A stretch of 64,000 nt of DNA from Salmonella enterica subsp. diarizonae (GTDB lineage: Bacteria; Pseudomonadota; Gammaproteobacteria; Enterobacterales; Enterobacteriaceae). How positions within the stretch are numbered: the stretch's first letter is position 1; each line of letters starts with the position of its first letter. The DNA lies in the NCBI RefSeq assembly GCF_008692785.1, contig NZ_VXJV01000007.1, positions 297,660 through 361,659 on the forward strand, given 5' to 3'. The position numbers and the translations under genes are program-made. Below are positions 8,502-24,137 of this stretch, in pieces. The notes beneath the pieces are model-generated. The model saw only the letters and a program-made list of their open reading frames with translations, did not search any database and was not told the DNA's origin.

Positions 8502-10172
8502 ATGTCAGTAAGTGCATTTAACCGGCGCTGGGCGGCGGTCATTCTGGAAGCCTTAACCCGTCATGGTGTCAGGCATGTTTGTATCGCCCCTGGTTCCCGT
8601 TCCACGCCGCTCACGTTGGCGGCGGCAGAGAATCCTGCTTTTATTCACCATACGCACTTTGATGAGCGTGGGCTTGGTCATCTGGCGTTAGGTCTGGCGA
8701 AAGTCAGCAAACAGCCGGTTGCCGTTATTGTCACTTCGGGTACCGCCGTGGCGAACCTCTATCCGGCGTTGATTGAAGCGGGTCTGACGGGCGAGAAGCT
8801 TATTTTACTTACCGCCGATCGTCCGCCGGAGCTGATTGACTGCGGCGCCAACCAGGCGATCCGTCAGGCGGGGATGTTTGCCTCACACCCCTCCCAAACG
8901 CTGTCGTTGCCGCGTCCCACGCAGGATATTCCGGCACGCTGGCTGGTGTCGACCATCGACAATGCGTTCGCCATGCTTCATGCGGGCGCGCTGCACATTA
9001 ACTGTCCTTTTGCCGAACCGCTGTATGGCGATATGAATGATACCGGTCTGGTCTGGCAGCAGCGTCTCGGCGACTGGTGGCAGGATGAAAAACCCTGGCT
9101 GCGCGAAGCGCGTCGACGGGAAAGCGACAAACAGCGCGACTGGTTCTTCTGGCGACAAAAACGCGGCGTCGTTGTAGCCGGGCGTATGAGCGCGGAAGAA
9201 GGCAAAAAAGTGGCGCAGTGGGCGCAGACTCTGGGCTGGCCATTAATTGGCGACGTATTGTCGCAAACCGGGCAGCCGCTGCCGTGCGCCGACCTGTGGC
9301 TCGGTAACGCCAAAGCGGTGACCGAACTGCAACAGGCGCAGATTGTCGTCCAGCTTGGCAGCAGCCTTACCGGAAAACGCTTACTGCAATGGCAGGCAAC
9401 CTGCGAGCCGGAAGAGTACTGGGTAATCGACAATATTGAAGGTCGTCTGGACCCGGCGCACCATCGTGGGCGCAGACTGGTGGCGAAAATCGCCGACTGG
9501 CTGGAACTGCATCCGGCGGAAAAACGTAAACCCTGGTGTGTGGAGATTCCGCGTCTGGCGGAACTGGCGTGGCAACGGGTGGTCGCGCAGCGAGACACCT
9601 TTGGCGAAGCGCAGCTGGCGCACCGTATCCGCGACTATCTGCCGGAGCAGGGGCAATTGTTCGTGGGCAATAGTCTGGTGGTACGTCTGATCGACGCGCT
9701 GTCACAGTTGCCGGCCGGCTATCCGGTATACAGCAATCGCGGGGCGAGCGGCATTGACGGCCTGCTTTCCACGGCGGCGGGCGTGCAACGCGCCAGCGCC
9801 AAATCGACGCTTGCTATCGTCGGTGATTTATCCGCGCTGTACGATCTTAACGCGCTGGCATTACTACGTCAGGTATCCGCGCCGTTTGTGTTGATTGTGG
9901 TCAATAATAACGGCGGGCAGATCTTTTCCCTGCTGCCGACGCCGCAAAGCAAACGCGAGCGTTTTTATCTGATGCCGCAAAACGTCCATTTTGACCATGC
10001 GGCCGCCATGTTTAACCTACGCTACCATCGCCCGGAAAACTGGGAAGAACTGGAGTCGGCGCTGGCTGGCGCGTGGCGAACCCCCGCGACGACGGTGATT
10101 GAGCTGGTGGTAAACGATACGGACGGCGCGCAGACGTTGCAGCAGCTTTTGGCGCAGGTAAGCCATCTATGA
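8502..10172 (+). CDS. menD: SEPHCHC synthase MenD
   Basis: MenD is a thiamine-diphosphate and Mg-dependent enzyme that joins isochorismate and 2-oxoglutarate, with loss of CO2. It has 556 residues, as in E. coli, from the ATG at 8502 ([11 protein letters not shown]). The N-terminal half carries [15 protein letters not shown] and [11 protein letters not shown]. The ThDP motif runs from [12 protein letters not shown] to VNNNGGQIF in the C-terminal third. Its stop overlaps the menH start as ATGA, suggesting coupled translation. Confidence 0.97.
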   Translation: MSVSAFNRRWAAVILEALTRHGVRHVCIAPGSRSTPLTLAAAENPAFIHHTHFDERGLGHLALGLAKVSKQPVAVIVTSGTAVANLYPALIEAGLTGEKLILLTADRPPELIDCGANQAIRQAGMFASHPSQTLSLPRPTQDIPARWLVSTIDNAFAMLHAGALHINCPFAEPLYGDMNDTGLVWQQRLGDWWQDEKPWLREARRRESDKQRDWFFWRQKRGVVVAGRMSAEEGKKVAQWAQTLGWPLIGDVLSQTGQPLPCADLWLGNAKAVTELQQAQIVVQLGSSLTGKRLLQWQATCEPEEYWVIDNIEGRLDPAHHRGRRLVAKIADWLELHPAEKRKPWCVEIPRLAELAWQRVVAQRDTFGEAQLAHRIRDYLPEQGQLFVGNSLVVRLIDALSQLPAGYPVYSNRGASGIDGLLSTAAGVQRASAKSTLAIVGDLSALYDLNALALLRQVSAPFVLIVVNNNGGQIFSLLPTPQSKRERFYLMPQNVHFDHAAAMFNLRYHRPENWEELESALAGAWRTPATTVIELVVNDTDGAQTLQQLLAQVSHL

Positions 10173-10927
10173 TTTTGCACGTGCAGAACATGCCCGGACC
10201 GTCTGGGGCACCCTGGCTGGTTTTCCTGCACGGTTTTTCTGGCGATTGCCGCGAATGGCAGCCGGTTGGTGAACAGTTTCACGGCTGTTCGCGGCTCTAT
10301 ATTGACTTACCGGGACATGGCGAATCTGCGGCTATTCCGGTCAGCGGATTTGCTGATGTCATCAGATTACTACGCGCCACTTTAATTAGTTACAACATAC
10401 TAAAATTTTGGCTGGTGGGATACTCTCTTGGCGGCCGGGTGGCGATGATGGCGGCCTGCCAGGGAATACCTGGACTGTGCGGCCTGGTGGTCGAAGGAGG
10501 TCATCCGGGGCTGCAAAATGAACAGGCGCGCGCTGAAAGACGCTTGTCCGACGGGCGCTGGGCAGAGCGTTTTCGTCGTGAACCATTGAGTGCGGTTTTT
10601 CACGACTGGTATCAGCAGCCGGTGTTCGCCTCGCTGACGGCGCAGCAAAGGCAGGCGCTGACGGCGCTGCGTAGCCAGAATAACGGCGAAACGCTGGCTG
10701 CGATGCTGGAGGCGACATCGCTTGCCGTCCAGCCGGATTTACGCGAGGCGCTCAATGCGCTGACATTTCCGTTTTATTATTTATGTGGCGAACGCGACAG
10801 CAAATTCCGCGCCCTGGCGCAGGAAGTGGCGGCGACATGCCATATCATTCGTAACGCCGGACACAACGCGCATCGGGAAAATCCCGCTGGCGTAGTAGAC
10901 AGTCTGGCTCAGATTCTGCGTCTCTGA
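10169..10927 (+). CDS. menH: SHCHC synthase MenH (alpha/beta hydrolase fold)
   Basis: MenH (formerly YfbB) removes pyruvate from SEPHCHC to give SHCHC. The 252-residue alpha/beta hydrolase has the oxyanion motif LHGFSGD (residues 20-26), the nucleophile elbow GYS86LGG, the acid Asp in CGERDSKF and the His in [11 protein letters not shown], which complete the triad. It overlaps menD by four bases and precedes menB by 14 bases. Confidence 0.96.
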   Translation: MILHVQNMPGPSGAPWLVFLHGFSGDCREWQPVGEQFHGCSRLYIDLPGHGESAAIPVSGFADVIRLLRATLISYNILKFWLVGYSLGGRVAMMAACQGIPGLCGLVVEGGHPGLQNEQARAERRLSDGRWAERFRREPLSAVFHDWYQQPVFASLTAQQRQALTALRSQNNGETLAAMLEATSLAVQPDLREALNALTFPFYYLCGERDSKFRALAQEVAATCHIIRNAGHNAHRENPAGVVDSLAQILRL

Positions 10928-10941
10928 CTAAAGGACACACT

Positions 10942-11799
10942 ATGATCTATCCTGATGAAACAATGCTTTACGCACCGGTAGAATGGCACGACTGCTCGGA
11001 GGGTTACACCGACATTCGTTATGAGAAATCCACCGACGGTATTGCAAAAATTACCATTAATCGTCCGCAGGTGCGCAATGCATTTCGTCCGTTGACCGTC
11101 AAAGAGATGATTCAGGCGCTGGCGGATGCCCGTTACGACGACAACGTGGGCGTGATTATTCTGACCGGCGAAGGCGATAAAGCGTTTTGTGCGGGCGGCG
11201 ACCAGAAGGTGCGCGGCGATTACGGCGGATACCAGGATGACTCCGGCGTGCATCACCTGAACGTGCTGGACTTCCAGCGCCAGATTCGCACCTGTCCAAA
11301 ACCGGTTGTCGCGATGGTCGCGGGTTATTCTATCGGCGGTGGTCATGTGCTGCACATGATGTGCGACCTGACCATCGCGGCGGAAAACGCCATCTTCGGC
11401 CAGACCGGTCCGAAAGTCGGCTCCTTTGACGGCGGATGGGGCGCTTCGTATATGGCGCGTATCGTTGGTCAGAAGAAAGCGCGTGAAATCTGGTTCCTGT
11501 GCCGCCAGTACGATGCGAAACAGGCGCTGGATATGGGGCTGGTTAATACCGTCGTTCCCCTGGCGGATCTGGAAAAAGAGACCGTGCGCTGGTGCCGCGA
11601 AATGTTGCAAAACAGTCCGATGGCGCTGCGTTGCCTGAAAGCGGCGCTGAATGCCGATTGTGACGGTCAGGCCGGGCTGCAGGAGCTGGCGGGCAACGCC
11701 ACCATGCTGTTCTACATGACGGAAGAAGGGCAGGAAGGCCGTAACGCCTTTAACCAGAAGCGTCAGCCTGACTTCAGCAAATTCAAACGGAACCCATAA
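10942..11799 (+). CDS. menB: 1,4-dihydroxy-2-naphthoyl-CoA synthase MenB
   Basis: MenB is a crotonase-fold enzyme that closes the second ring of the naphthoquinone from OSB-CoA. The 285 residues equal the E. coli length. Landmarks are [24 protein letters not shown] (substrate loop), [20 protein letters not shown] (oxyanion hole) and [13 protein letters not shown] with the catalytic Asp. AAAGGA precedes its ATG. The TAA stop shares its last A with the menC ATG (TAATG). Confidence 0.98.
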   Translation: MIYPDETMLYAPVEWHDCSEGYTDIRYEKSTDGIAKITINRPQVRNAFRPLTVKEMIQALADARYDDNVGVIILTGEGDKAFCAGGDQKVRGDYGGYQDDSGVHHLNVLDFQRQIRTCPKPVVAMVAGYSIGGGHVLHMMCDLTIAAENAIFGQTGPKVGSFDGGWGASYMARIVGQKKAREIWFLCRQYDAKQALDMGLVNTVVPLADLEKETVRWCREMLQNSPMALRCLKAALNADCDGQAGLQELAGNATMLFYMTEEGQEGRNAFNQKRQPDFSKFKRNP

Positions 11800-12761
11800 T
11801 GCGTAGCGCGCAGATATACCGCTGGCAGATCCCCATGGACGCGGGGGTGGTTTTGCGCGACAGGCGGTTAAAAACTCGCGACGGGCTGTATGTTTGTCTG
11901 CGTGATGGCGAGCGTGAGGGGTGGGGAGAAATCTCCCCGCTTCCGGGGTTCAGTCAGGAAACGTGGGAAGAGGCGCAAACTGCGCTACTGGCATGGGTGA
12001 ACGACTGGCTTCAGGGGCGCGAGGTATTACCGGAGATGCCTTCGGTCGCGTTTGGCGCAAGCTGCGCGCTGGCGGAACTGACTGGCGTATTGCCGGAGGC
12101 GGCGGACTATCGCGCTGCGCCGTTATGTACTGGCGATCCTGACGATTTGGTGCTGCGGCTTGCCGATATGCCCGGCGAGAAAATCGCCAAGGTCAAAGTG
12201 GGTCTCTATGAAGCAGTACGTGACGGCATGGTGGTTAATTTGCTGCTGGAGGCGATCCCGGATCTGCATCTGCGTCTGGATGCGAATCGCGCCTGGACGC
12301 CGCTAAAAGCCCAACAGTTCGCAAAGTATGTTAATCCGGACTACCGCGCTCGTATCGCCTTTCTCGAAGAGCCGTGTAAGACGCGGGATGATTCCCGAGC
12401 TTTTGCCCGTGAAACCGGCATCGCGATTGCCTGGGATGAAAGCCTGCGTGAGCCGGATTTTGTTTTCGAGGCCCAGGCGGGCGTCAGCGCCGTGGTGATT
12501 AAACCTATGCTGACCGGATCGCTTGATAAAGTGCGTGAGCAAGTCGCTGCCGCCCATGCGTTGGGACTGACGGCGGTCATCAGCTCTTCGATCGAGTCCA
12601 GCCTCGGCCTGACGCAACTGGCGCGGATTGCCGCCTGGCTGACGCCGGGAACGCTGCCCGGACTGGATACTTTGCATCTGATGCAGGCGCAACAGATTCG
12701 CCTCTGGCCCGGTAGCGCGTTGCCTTGTCTGAAGCGTGATGAGCTGGAACGACTGTTATGA
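11799..12761 (+). CDS. menC: o-succinylbenzoate synthase MenC
   Basis: MenC is an enolase-superfamily dehydratase making o-succinylbenzoate from SHCHC. It has 320 residues, with the catalytic lysines in KVKVGLYE and VVIKPM and Mg ligands in [16 protein letters not shown] and IAWDESLR. The C-terminal SSSIESSLG motif is typical of the superfamily. It overlaps menB by one base and menE by four bases (ATGA at 12758), so translation is probably coupled along menB-menC-menE. Confidence 0.97.
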   Translation: MRSAQIYRWQIPMDAGVVLRDRRLKTRDGLYVCLRDGEREGWGEISPLPGFSQETWEEAQTALLAWVNDWLQGREVLPEMPSVAFGASCALAELTGVLPEAADYRAAPLCTGDPDDLVLRLADMPGEKIAKVKVGLYEAVRDGMVVNLLLEAIPDLHLRLDANRAWTPLKAQQFAKYVNPDYRARIAFLEEPCKTRDDSRAFARETGIAIAWDESLREPDFVFEAQAGVSAVVIKPMLTGSLDKVREQVAAAHALGLTAVISSSIESSLGLTQLARIAAWLTPGTLPGLDTLHLMQAQQIRLWPGSALPCLKRDELERLL

Positions 12762-14125
12762 CATTAACGGACTGGCCGTGGCGCCACTGGCGTCAGGTTC
12801 GCGCTCAGGCACCCGCTCTGCGCCTGAACGATGAGGTGTTAAGCTGGCGTGTGCTCTGTGAGCGTATTGATGCGCTGGCGGGCGGGTTTGCCGCGCAGGG
12901 CGTACGGGAGGGCGACGGTGTCCTGCTGCGCGCCGGGAATCAGCCGCGCACTCTGTTGGCATGGCTTGCGCTGATGCAGTGTGGCGCGCGGGTTCTGCCC
13001 GTCAACCCGCAGTTGCCCCAGACATTGCTGGAGGCGCTGGTACCGGATTTAACGCTGCGTTTTGCGCTGACGTTGGAAGGCGAAAACGCATTTTCCGGGT
13101 TAACCGCGCTGCAGATGCGGAAAAGTACCGCGGCGTATGCCGTGGCCTGGCAACCGCAGCGCCTGGTTTCCATGACGCTGACATCGGGTTCCACAGGATT
13201 GCCAAAAGCTGCCGTACATACGAGTCAGGCACATCTTGCCAGCGCGCAGGGCGTGCTTTCGCTAATGCCGTTTGGCCCCCAGGATGACTGGCTGCTATCG
13301 CTGCCGCTGTTTCACGTATCCGGGCAGGGTATTATGTGGCGTTGGCTCTTCGCCGGGGCGCGAATGACGGTACGTGATAAGCAACCGCTGGAGCAGATGC
13401 TGGCGGGGTGTACCCATGCTTCGCTGGTGCCGACGCAACTGTGGCGGCTGCTGGCGAATCAGGCGGCGGTGACGCTGAAAGCCGTTTTGCTCGGCGGTGC
13501 GGTGATTCCGGTTGAACTCACCGACCAGGCCAGCAAACAAGGGATTCGTTGCTGGTGCGGGTATGGGCTTACAGAGTTCGCTTCTACGGTATGCGCCAGG
13601 GAGGCTGATGGTTCGGATGACGTTGGCGCGCCGCTTCCCGGCAGAGAGGTCAGAATCGTCGATAATGAAGTCTGGCTGCGCGCCGCCTGCATGGCGGAAG
13701 GCTACTGGCGTGATGGCAAACTGATCCCGTTGGTTAATGACGAGGGCTGGTTTGCCACGCGCGATCGCGGCGAGCTGAACCACGGCAGGTTAACCATCGC
13801 CGGGCGGTTGGATAACCTGTTCTTTAGCGGCGGCGAAGGCATTCAGCCGGAGGAAGTCGAACGCGTTATTAACGCGCATCCGCTGGTGCAACAAGCCTTC
13901 GTCGTGCCGGTAGAGGATAAAGAGTTTGGTCACCGTCCCGTTGCGGTCGTGGAGTATGCATCGCAGGCTGGAGAAGTGAACCTCGCTGAATGGGTTCGCG
14001 ATAAGCTGGCGCGTTTTCAGCAGCCGGTTCGCTGGCTGACGTTGCCGGCAGAACTGAAAAACGGAGGGATTAAAATATCTCGCCGTGCGCTCCAGCAGTG
14101 GGTGTGTGAGATCTGTAAAAATTAA
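12758..14125 (+). CDS. menE: o-succinylbenzoate-CoA ligase MenE
   Basis: MenE activates o-succinylbenzoate with ATP and CoA. The 455-residue protein of the ANL (acyl-CoA synthetase) superfamily has the P-loop [14 protein letters not shown], the motif [11 protein letters not shown], the hinge [23 protein letters not shown] and the C-terminal lysine stretch [10 protein letters not shown]. It ends the men operon. Its stop codon overlaps a PmrA-box-like sequence in front of pmrD. Confidence 0.97.
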   Translation: MTLTDWPWRHWRQVRAQAPALRLNDEVLSWRVLCERIDALAGGFAAQGVREGDGVLLRAGNQPRTLLAWLALMQCGARVLPVNPQLPQTLLEALVPDLTLRFALTLEGENAFSGLTALQMRKSTAAYAVAWQPQRLVSMTLTSGSTGLPKAAVHTSQAHLASAQGVLSLMPFGPQDDWLLSLPLFHVSGQGIMWRWLFAGARMTVRDKQPLEQMLAGCTHASLVPTQLWRLLANQAAVTLKAVLLGGAVIPVELTDQASKQGIRCWCGYGLTEFASTVCAREADGSDDVGAPLPGREVRIVDNEVWLRAACMAEGYWRDGKLIPLVNDEGWFATRDRGELNHGRLTIAGRLDNLFFSGGEGIQPEEVERVINAHPLVQQAFVVPVEDKEFGHRPVAVVEYASQAGEVNLAEWVRDKLARFQQPVRWLTLPAELKNGGIKISRRALQQWVCEICKN

Positions 14126-14137
14126 TGTTAGGTTAAT
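14121..14137 (+). promoter_or_regulatory. putative PmrA box upstream of pmrD
   Basis: ATTAAT-GTTAG-GTTAAT fits the PmrA pattern HTTAAK-N5-HTTAAK except for the first base of the second half. It overlaps the menE stop and lies about 85 bases before the pmrD ATG. PmrA acting on pmrD is known in S. Typhimurium as feedback; that this is the site is my inference. Confidence 0.5.
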
Positions 14138-14222
14138 ATACAACCATTCTATCGCTATTGCCGTTTTGTTTACCCGTTGATGTGTAGCGTGTTATGAATA
14201 ATCAGCGTGAAACGGGGGCGCT

Positions 14223-14480
14223 ATGGAATGGTTGGTTAAGAAATCGCATTATGTCAAAAAGAGGGCTCGCCATGTTCTGGTGCTGTGCGATAGTGGCGGT
14301 TCGCTAAAAATGATCGCCGAGGCGAATTCCATGATATTACTGAGTCCCGGCGATATCCTGTCGCCTTTAAAAGATGCGCAGTATTGTATCAATCGGGAAA
14401 AACACCAGACTCTAAAAATCATTGATGCTCGATGTTATTCTTGCGACGAATGGCAGCGATTGACGCGCAAGCCCTCATGA
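14223..14480 (+). CDS. pmrD: PmrD, connector protein between PhoPQ and PmrAB
   Basis: PmrD is a small (85-residue) cytoplasmic protein that binds phosphorylated PmrA and protects it from dephosphorylation, so that low magnesium, sensed by PhoQ, also switches on PmrA targets. The sequence [16 protein letters not shown]... is the Salmonella form, clearly different from the E. coli protein. It has Arg16 where I recall Cys in LT2, and a few other changes (Lys50, Ile67). The gene is AT-richer than menE. It is convergent with arnF, with a six-base overlap of the two ends. Confidence 0.95.
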   Translation: MEWLVKKSHYVKKRARHVLVLCDSGGSLKMIAEANSMILLSPGDILSPLKDAQYCINREKHQTLKIIDARCYSCDEWQRLTRKPS

Positions 14481-14851
14481 TCTGGCGGGCAGAAAAATCA
14501 GCATGACCCCCGCCATAATGCACAATACGCCGAGCATCGCTTTTAGGCTGAAAGCCCCTTGCAGACCGGGTAACAGCATTGAGGCTACCCAAACAAGCAC
14601 ATAGCTGAGACTCAGCAGCGCATAGGCTTTGCTTAGCGCGAGCGTGTGTAAGGTTTTATGCCAGCAGAAGACGGAAACCAGATACCCCGCTAAACCGGCG
14701 AATAGCGCCAGGGTCGCGGCATTAAATGCGCCCAGCCCGGCAATAAACGCCAGTGGATGCGCTATCGATGGTAGCCGCATCATGGCGAACCCCAAACTCA
14801 ACTGGGCGAGGGAGGCAATCGCGACGCTTATCAGTCCCCACATTACGCCCA

Positions 14852-14852
<1 letters not shown>
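14475..14852 (-). CDS. arnF: L-Ara4N-undecaprenyl phosphate flippase subunit ArnF
   Basis: ArnF (PmrM) is a 125-residue EmrE-like protein with four membrane helices. With ArnE it moves undecaprenyl phosphate-L-Ara4N from the inner to the outer leaflet of the inner membrane. Hydrophobic helices are visible throughout ([17 protein letters not shown] at the start, [15 protein letters not shown] at the end). It is the last gene of arnBCADTEF; its ATG overlaps the end of arnE by one base. Confidence 0.95.
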
Positions 14853-17722
<2,870 letters not shown>

Positions 17723-17726
<4 letters not shown>

Positions 17727-19705
17727 GATGCGCGTTCCGCGATATCTACGCTGCGCAGGAAGAAGTCCAGCGTTTCTTCAACCGTATCACGCATCGCAAT
17801 AGAGGGTTCCCAATCCAGACAGCGTTTGGCATTGTTGATACTGGGTTTCCGGTGTGCAACGTCCTGATAACCCTTGCCGTAGTAACTGCCACTTTCGACG
17901 ATCTGGAAACCGGCAAACGGTGGGAAATGGCAGCGCAGCGGATGTTTATCAAAACTGTCGAGCAACAGCGTTGCCAGTTCCTGAATACTGGCTTCGTTGT
18001 CAGGATTACCGATATTAATGATTTTTCCATCGCACCGATCGCCATCATTCACAATAATGCGGAATAATGCTTCGATTCCGTCGCGAATATCGGTAAAACA
18101 GCGCTTCTGCTGGCCACCGTCGATGAGTTTGATCGGCGACCCCTCCACCAGATTCAGGATCAACTGAGTAATAGCGCGTGAACTGCCGATACGCGCCGCG
18201 TTCAGGCTATCCAGCCGCGGCCCCATCCAGTTAAAGGGACGGAAAAGCGTGAAGCGCAGCCCCTCTTTTTCGCCATAAGCCCAAATCACCCGGTCGAGAA
18301 GTTGTTTGGAAACGGAGTAAATCCAGCGAGGCTTATTCACCGGCCCGACGATCAGATTCGATTTGTCCTCGTCAAAAGAGGCGTCCGTACACATGCCGTA
18401 CACTTCAGAGGTAGACGGGAAAACCACGCGTTTACGGTATTTCACGCAGTAACGGATAATCCGCAGGTTCTCTTCAAAATCGAGTTCAAAAACGCGCAGT
18501 GGGTTACGGGTATATTCAATCGGGGTAGCAATCGCTACCAGCGGCAGTATTACATCGCATTTTTTGACATGATATTCAATCCATTCTGAGTGGATGCTGA
18601 TATCACCCTCCACGAAATGAAAGCGTGGGTGGAGCAGGAATCGGCTAATGGCGTTGCTGCCAATATCCATACCGTAGACGTCGTAATTCTCTTCATTCAG
18701 TAACCGTTCGGTCAAATGATTGCCGATAAAACCGTTGACGCCGAGGATGAGAACGCGAATGCGACGTTTACCGCTAGCCGCTGATGGACGGTTCAAACGT
18801 GCGCCTGCCACCAGACCAAGCGTCTGTGCAAGCTGCGAGCCCTGCACGGTAATGCCGTCTCCGACCTGGCCGGTAATAATCTCCAGCGCGCCATCGGCGC
18901 AGGCGACCCGCAGCGGAGAGACTGAAATCACCGAGCCGGGAAGCGCGCCCTGAGCATCCGGACAAATTCGGGAAGACCAGATGGTAAATTTTTGCGAGCC
19001 GCTATAGCTGAACGCGCCGGGCCAGGGGGCGGCTACTGCCCGCACCAGGTTATGCACCGTGGAAACCGGTTTGTGCCAGTCGATAAGACCATCTTCCGGC
19101 CTGCGGCGACCATAATACGTAGCGTCAGACTCACGCTGGGGAACAGAAGGTATATCGCCACATTTCATGGTGGGCAGGATGCTACCAAGCAATTGGCGCG
19201 CGGCCTGGCATAGCTTATGATGCAGGGTAATCGCAACATCGTCCTGCGCAATAGCGACGCGTTGACTGGCGACAATCTCTCCGGCGTCGGCACGTTTGAC
19301 CATACGATGCAGCGTTACGCCCGTTTCGCTTTCACCGTTAACCAGAACCCAGTTTAGCGGCGCGCAGCCCCGATATTCAGGCAATAGAGAACCGTGCAGA
19401 TTGAACGCGCCAGTCGGGGCGAGTTGCAGAATTTCTTCGCTTAACAGGTTGCGGTAATAGAACGAAAAAATAATATCCGGCGCAAGTTCAGCGATACGGT
19501 CGATCCAGATAGGATGATTTACGTTATCCGGCGCATAAACAGGAATCCCTAATCCTGCCGCCAGCCGGGAGACGGAGCCAAAAAAGGTGTTTTCCGCAGG
19601 ATTGTCGGCATGAGTGAAAATCGCGGCAATCTCATACCCGGCATCCAGTACGGCCTGCACGCCCTGACATCCCATATCGTGATAGGCAAAAATAACGGCT
19701 TTCAT
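17723..19705 (-). CDS. arnA: bifunctional UDP-GlcA decarboxylase / UDP-L-Ara4N formyltransferase ArnA
   Basis: ArnA is a 660-residue fusion of two enzymes. The N-terminal formyltransferase (about 1-300) has Asn102 and His104 in [13 protein letters not shown] and uses formyl-tetrahydrofolate. The C-terminal short-chain dehydrogenase-like domain (about 315-660) oxidises and decarboxylates UDP-glucuronate, with the NAD motif [10 protein letters not shown] and the YSVSKQ active-site motif. It overlaps arnC and arnD by four bases on either side. Confidence 0.97.
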
Positions 19706-20685
19706 TGGTGACTTTCCTCAGTAAACGGCGTGCTTTCCGGATAGATAACCTGTTGAACAAAATAGCGGGGGCGGGCGCGGACATCGTTATAAATACGACC
19801 AATATATTCGCCCAGCAGCCCCATACCGATGAATTGCGCGCCGATAAAGGTAAACAGGACGGCAAAGAGCATAAATACGCCTTCCGCCGCCCACTGCGAC
19901 CCCAGCGCCAGGCGAAGTACAATGAGCAACACCGACAGGCTAAACCCGCCGATGGCGATAACGCTTCCCAGCAGGCTTAACAGGCGCAGCGGCGTCGTCG
20001 TCAGGCAGGTCACCAGGTCATACATCAGGTTAATGAGACGCATAAAACTGTATTTAGAGTCGCCAAATTCACGTTCAGCGTGATGCACCGGGATCTCAGT
20101 AGCCCGACGAGCGAAAATGTTGGCCAGAATAGGAATAAAGGTGCTGCGTTCATGGCAGCGCAACATGGTATCGATAATAGGGCGGCGATAGGCGCGTAAC
20201 ATACAGCCGTAATCGCCCATCGCTTTGCCCGTCGTGCGCTGGATCAGCAGATTAATGATTTTTGACGCCGATTTGCGAAACAGGCTGTCCTGTCGGTTTT
20301 GGCGCACTGTGCCTACCACATCGAACCCTTCATCGGCTTTCGCCACCAGGCGCGGGATCTCTTCCGGCGGATTTTGCAGATCGGCATCCAGCGTAATGAT
20401 AAGATCGCCGCTTACATGACTAAATCCCGCCATAATCGCTGCATGTTGACCGTAGTTACGGTTGAGTAAAATAGAGATGATATGGCTACCGGCCTCCTGG
20501 GACGCCTTAACCATCAGCTCAGCCGAGCTATCGCTGCTACCATCATCTATCAATAAAATCTCCCACGCTTTGCCCAGACTCTCGCAGGCGGCGGTGGTGC
20601 GTCTTATCAGTTCCGGCAGGCTTTCCTGTTCGTTATAGACAGGAATAACCACCGAGACTTTTTTTATCGGTGCGGCGTCAAACAT
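19702..20685 (-). CDS. arnC: undecaprenyl-phosphate L-Ara4FN transferase ArnC
   Basis: ArnC (PmrF) moves L-Ara4-formyl-N from UDP to undecaprenyl phosphate. The 327-residue GT2 glycosyltransferase starts [14 protein letters not shown], has the acidic motifs LLIDDGSSD and [14 protein letters not shown], and ends with two membrane helices (about residues 235-300) that anchor it to the inner membrane. It overlaps arnA by four bases and follows arnB after a two-base gap. Confidence 0.97.
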   Translation of the reverse strand: MFDAAPIKKVSVVIPVYNEQESLPELIRRTTAACESLGKAWEILLIDDGSSDSSAELMVKASQEAGSHIISILLNRNYGQHAAIMAGFSHVSGDLIITLDADLQNPPEEIPRLVAKADEGFDVVGTVRQNRQDSLFRKSASKIINLLIQRTTGKAMGDYGCMLRAYRRPIIDTMLRCHERSTFIPILANIFARRATEIPVHHAEREFGDSKYSFMRLINLMYDLVTCLTTTPLRLLSLLGSVIAIGGFSLSVLLIVLRLALGSQWAAEGVFMLFAVLFTFIGAQFIGMGLLGEYIGRIYNDVRARPRYFVQQVIYPESTPFTEESHQ

Positions 20686-20687
20686 GT

Positions 20688-21950
<1,263 letters not shown>

Positions 21951-22126
21951 GTGAAGTAAAAATATAATTTTTAATGGGGGTATGCTTTGCTTTTGCCGAA
22001 ACTTTAAGGCATTTTATACGCGCCTGGAAGCTGTTTTTATGTTTCTGGCCTGCGTCTTCCGTCATGGAATTTTATTTTAATCTTATGGCTATTAAGTTAG
22101 CTGCTCTGTCTGCCTGAGAGGTTAAT

Positions 22127-22732
22127 GTGTTGGCATTTACCCTACGCTTTATTAAAAACAAACGCTATTTCGCGATCGTGGCGGGGGCGTTGGTTATTAT
22201 CGCCGGGTTGACCTCGCAACATGCCTGGAGTGGTAACGGTCTGCCGCAGATTAACGGTAAGACGCTGGCGGCGCTGGCGAAGCAGCATCCGGTAGTGGTG
22301 TTATTTCGCCATGCCGAGCGGTGCGATCGCTCCGATAACACCTGCTTGTCAGACAGTACGGGGATTACGGTTAACGGCGCGCAGGATGCCAGATCGCTGG
22401 GTAAAGCCTTTAGTGCCGATATACAAAATTACAATCTCTATTCCAGTAATACGGTGCGTACCATCCAGTCGGCAACCTGGTTTTCCGCGGGCAGGCCGCT
22501 TACAGTGGATAAAAAAATGATGGATTGCGGCAGTGGTATTTATGCTTCAATCAAGACGTTACTGAAAAAGTCGCAGAATAAAAATATAGTTATTTTTACC
22601 CATAATCATTGTTTGACATATATTGCAGAAAATAAGCGCGGCGTAAAGTTTGAACCGGACTATCTCAATGCTCTCGTCATGCATGCGGAAAACGGAAAAC
22701 TTTTTTTAGATGGCGAATTTGTTCCCGGTTAG
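22127..22732 (+). CDS. ais: LPS core heptose(II)-phosphate phosphatase Ais (PmrG)
   Basis: This 201-residue periplasmic histidine phosphatase removes phosphate from heptose II of the lipopolysaccharide core. It has an N-terminal signal anchor (about residues 12-30), the phosphate-binding motif LFRHAERCD (RHAE at 61-64) and a second catalytic His in IFTHNHC. The start is a GTG at 22127 with GAGAGG before it; an overlapping ATG at 22125 is in another frame. It is divergent from arnB and shares the PmrA box. Confidence 0.94.
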   Translation: MLAFTLRFIKNKRYFAIVAGALVIIAGLTSQHAWSGNGLPQINGKTLAALAKQHPVVVLFRHAERCDRSDNTCLSDSTGITVNGAQDARSLGKAFSADIQNYNLYSSNTVRTIQSATWFSAGRPLTVDKKMMDCGSGIYASIKTLLKKSQNKNIVIFTHNHCLTYIAENKRGVKFEPDYLNALVMHAENGKLFLDGEFVPG

Positions 22733-22753
22733 CTGGGGTGGTAAAAACGTAAA

Positions 22754-22772
22754 GACAGCCTGGGGGGCTGTC
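22754..22772. terminator. hairpin in the convergent ais-nudI gap
   Basis: GACAGCC-TGGGG-GGCTGTC forms a seven-pair stem between the ends of ais and nudI. There is no clear T run, so a role in termination is only likely. Confidence 0.5.
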
Positions 22773-22776
22773 GTCA

Positions 22777-23202
22777 TTATAATAACCCTTTCAATGTTAA
22801 CGTGTGGCGTGTTGCTACATTCAAATCATACAGCGCAAGTTCTTCTGGCTTGACCCAGGCGTAGTCCTGAAACTCGTCGTTAATACATATATCGCGATTG
22901 GCGGAAACACAGTCGAAGATGAGATAAATCATATAAATCTCTTCCTGTCTGCCATCAGCATACGTTTTAACGCGGATATCGTCGCGGAAGGTCCACGGCG
23001 TAATATCGCTCAGAATCAGTTGCTCGCCGAGTTCCTCCCGAATTTCCCGACGCAGCGCCTCTTCAATACGTTCGCCTGGCTCGACCCCGCCGCCCGACAG
23101 CGCCCACTGACCGGGAAAGACGCCGCGGTTGTCGGCCATTTTGCACAGCAGGTAACAGCCATCATTTTGAATCAATGGGCAAACTATAGTTCGTTGACGC
23201 AT
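22777..23202 (-). CDS. nudI: nucleoside triphosphatase NudI
   Basis: NudI is a 141-residue Nudix hydrolase that acts on (deoxy)nucleoside triphosphates, preferring pyrimidine forms in E. coli. The Nudix box G-x5-E-x7-REUxEExG is complete from Gly38 to Gly59 ([20 protein letters not shown]). It is convergent with ais and divergent from yfaZ; the 278 bases to yfaZ hold no other gene that I can see. Confidence 0.95.
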   Translation of the reverse strand: MRQRTIVCPLIQNDGCYLLCKMADNRGVFPGQWALSGGGVEPGERIEEALRREIREELGEQLILSDITPWTFRDDIRVKTYADGRQEEIYMIYLIFDCVSANRDICINDEFQDYAWVKPEELALYDLNVATRHTLTLKGLL

Positions 23203-23480
23203 AAGTCGCTTCCTTAAACAGATAAGTCATTAGCTTAACAAATCATTCTGCGAAATTCTTTGCGAAAAATGGAAGCGATAACGCAGACTGCGTTTTTTGT
23301 TAATCTTGTTGTTGCAGGCCTCGCCATGTGATGGCGCAGTGATGCGCCACGGCGAAAGTAGTATTTCGTTACAATATGTTTTTGGAATGGTTTTTTAGTA
23401 CATTGATTCCTCAGCGTCTGGCAGTACAATTCTGCCGTTTTAGGGAGTTTTTCTTTATGTGCTTGCTGGAAAGGGTAAAA

Positions 23481-24023
23481 ATGAAAAAAAGCATATTGTT
23501 AGGTTTTGCCGGAATGCTGTTCGTTTCTGCATCGGCGCAGGCCATAAGTATTAGCGGCCAGGCGGGTGAAGATTACACCAACATTGGCGTGGGTTTCGGT
23601 ACGGAATCAACGGGACTGGCGCTAAGCGGCAACTGGATGCACAATGATGATGATGGCGACGCCGCGGGCGTTGGTCTGGGGCTGAACATTCCGGTTGGAC
23701 CGCTGCTGGCGACTGTCGGCGGTAAAGGTATTTATACCAATCCGAAAGACAGCGATGAAGGCTATGCGGCGGCTGTCGGCGGTGGGTTACAATGGAAAAT
23801 CGGCGACAGCCTCCGTCTGTTCGGCGAGTATTATTACTCACCGGATTCGCTGTCCAGCGGTATCGACAGTTATGAAGAAGCGAACGCAGGCGCGCGCTTC
23901 ACCATTATGCGCCCGCTGAGCATTGAAGCCGGTTATCGTTACCTGAATCTGGCGGGTAAAGATGGCAATCGTGATAACGCGATTGCTGATGGCCCTTACA
24001 TTGGCGTCAACGCCAGCTTCTGA
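23481..24023 (+). CDS. yfaZ: YfaZ family predicted outer-membrane protein
   Basis: The 180-residue protein starts MKKSILLGFAGMLF with a signal peptide cut after SASAQA. The rest is rich in alternating short hydrophobic strands and ends in GVNASF with a C-terminal Phe, typical of an outer-membrane beta-barrel. The function is unknown. The ATG at 23481 has GGAAAGGG before it; the frame runs further upstream to 23376 but that part has no signal character. Confidence 0.92.
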   Translation: MKKSILLGFAGMLFVSASAQAISISGQAGEDYTNIGVGFGTESTGLALSGNWMHNDDDGDAAGVGLGLNIPVGPLLATVGGKGIYTNPKDSDEGYAAAVGGGLQWKIGDSLRLFGEYYYSPDSLSSGIDSYEEANAGARFTIMRPLSIEAGYRYLNLAGKDGNRDNAIADGPYIGVNASF

Positions 24024-24030
24024 TGCTAAC

Positions 24031-24050
24031 GGCGCGGCAATCGTCGCGCC
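24031..24050 (+). terminator. hairpin after yfaZ
   Basis: GGCGCG and CGCGCC form a stem seven bases after the yfaZ stop; the downstream tract is only moderately T-rich, so this is a probable but weak terminator. Confidence 0.45.
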
Positions 24051-24137
24051 ATATTCCTCCTTTTCCCATCATTCTTCTTTCTATATCCTGTCCGGCTTTG
24101 CGTTATAGTGTTTTCATCATAAGAGCAGGAGAACACG

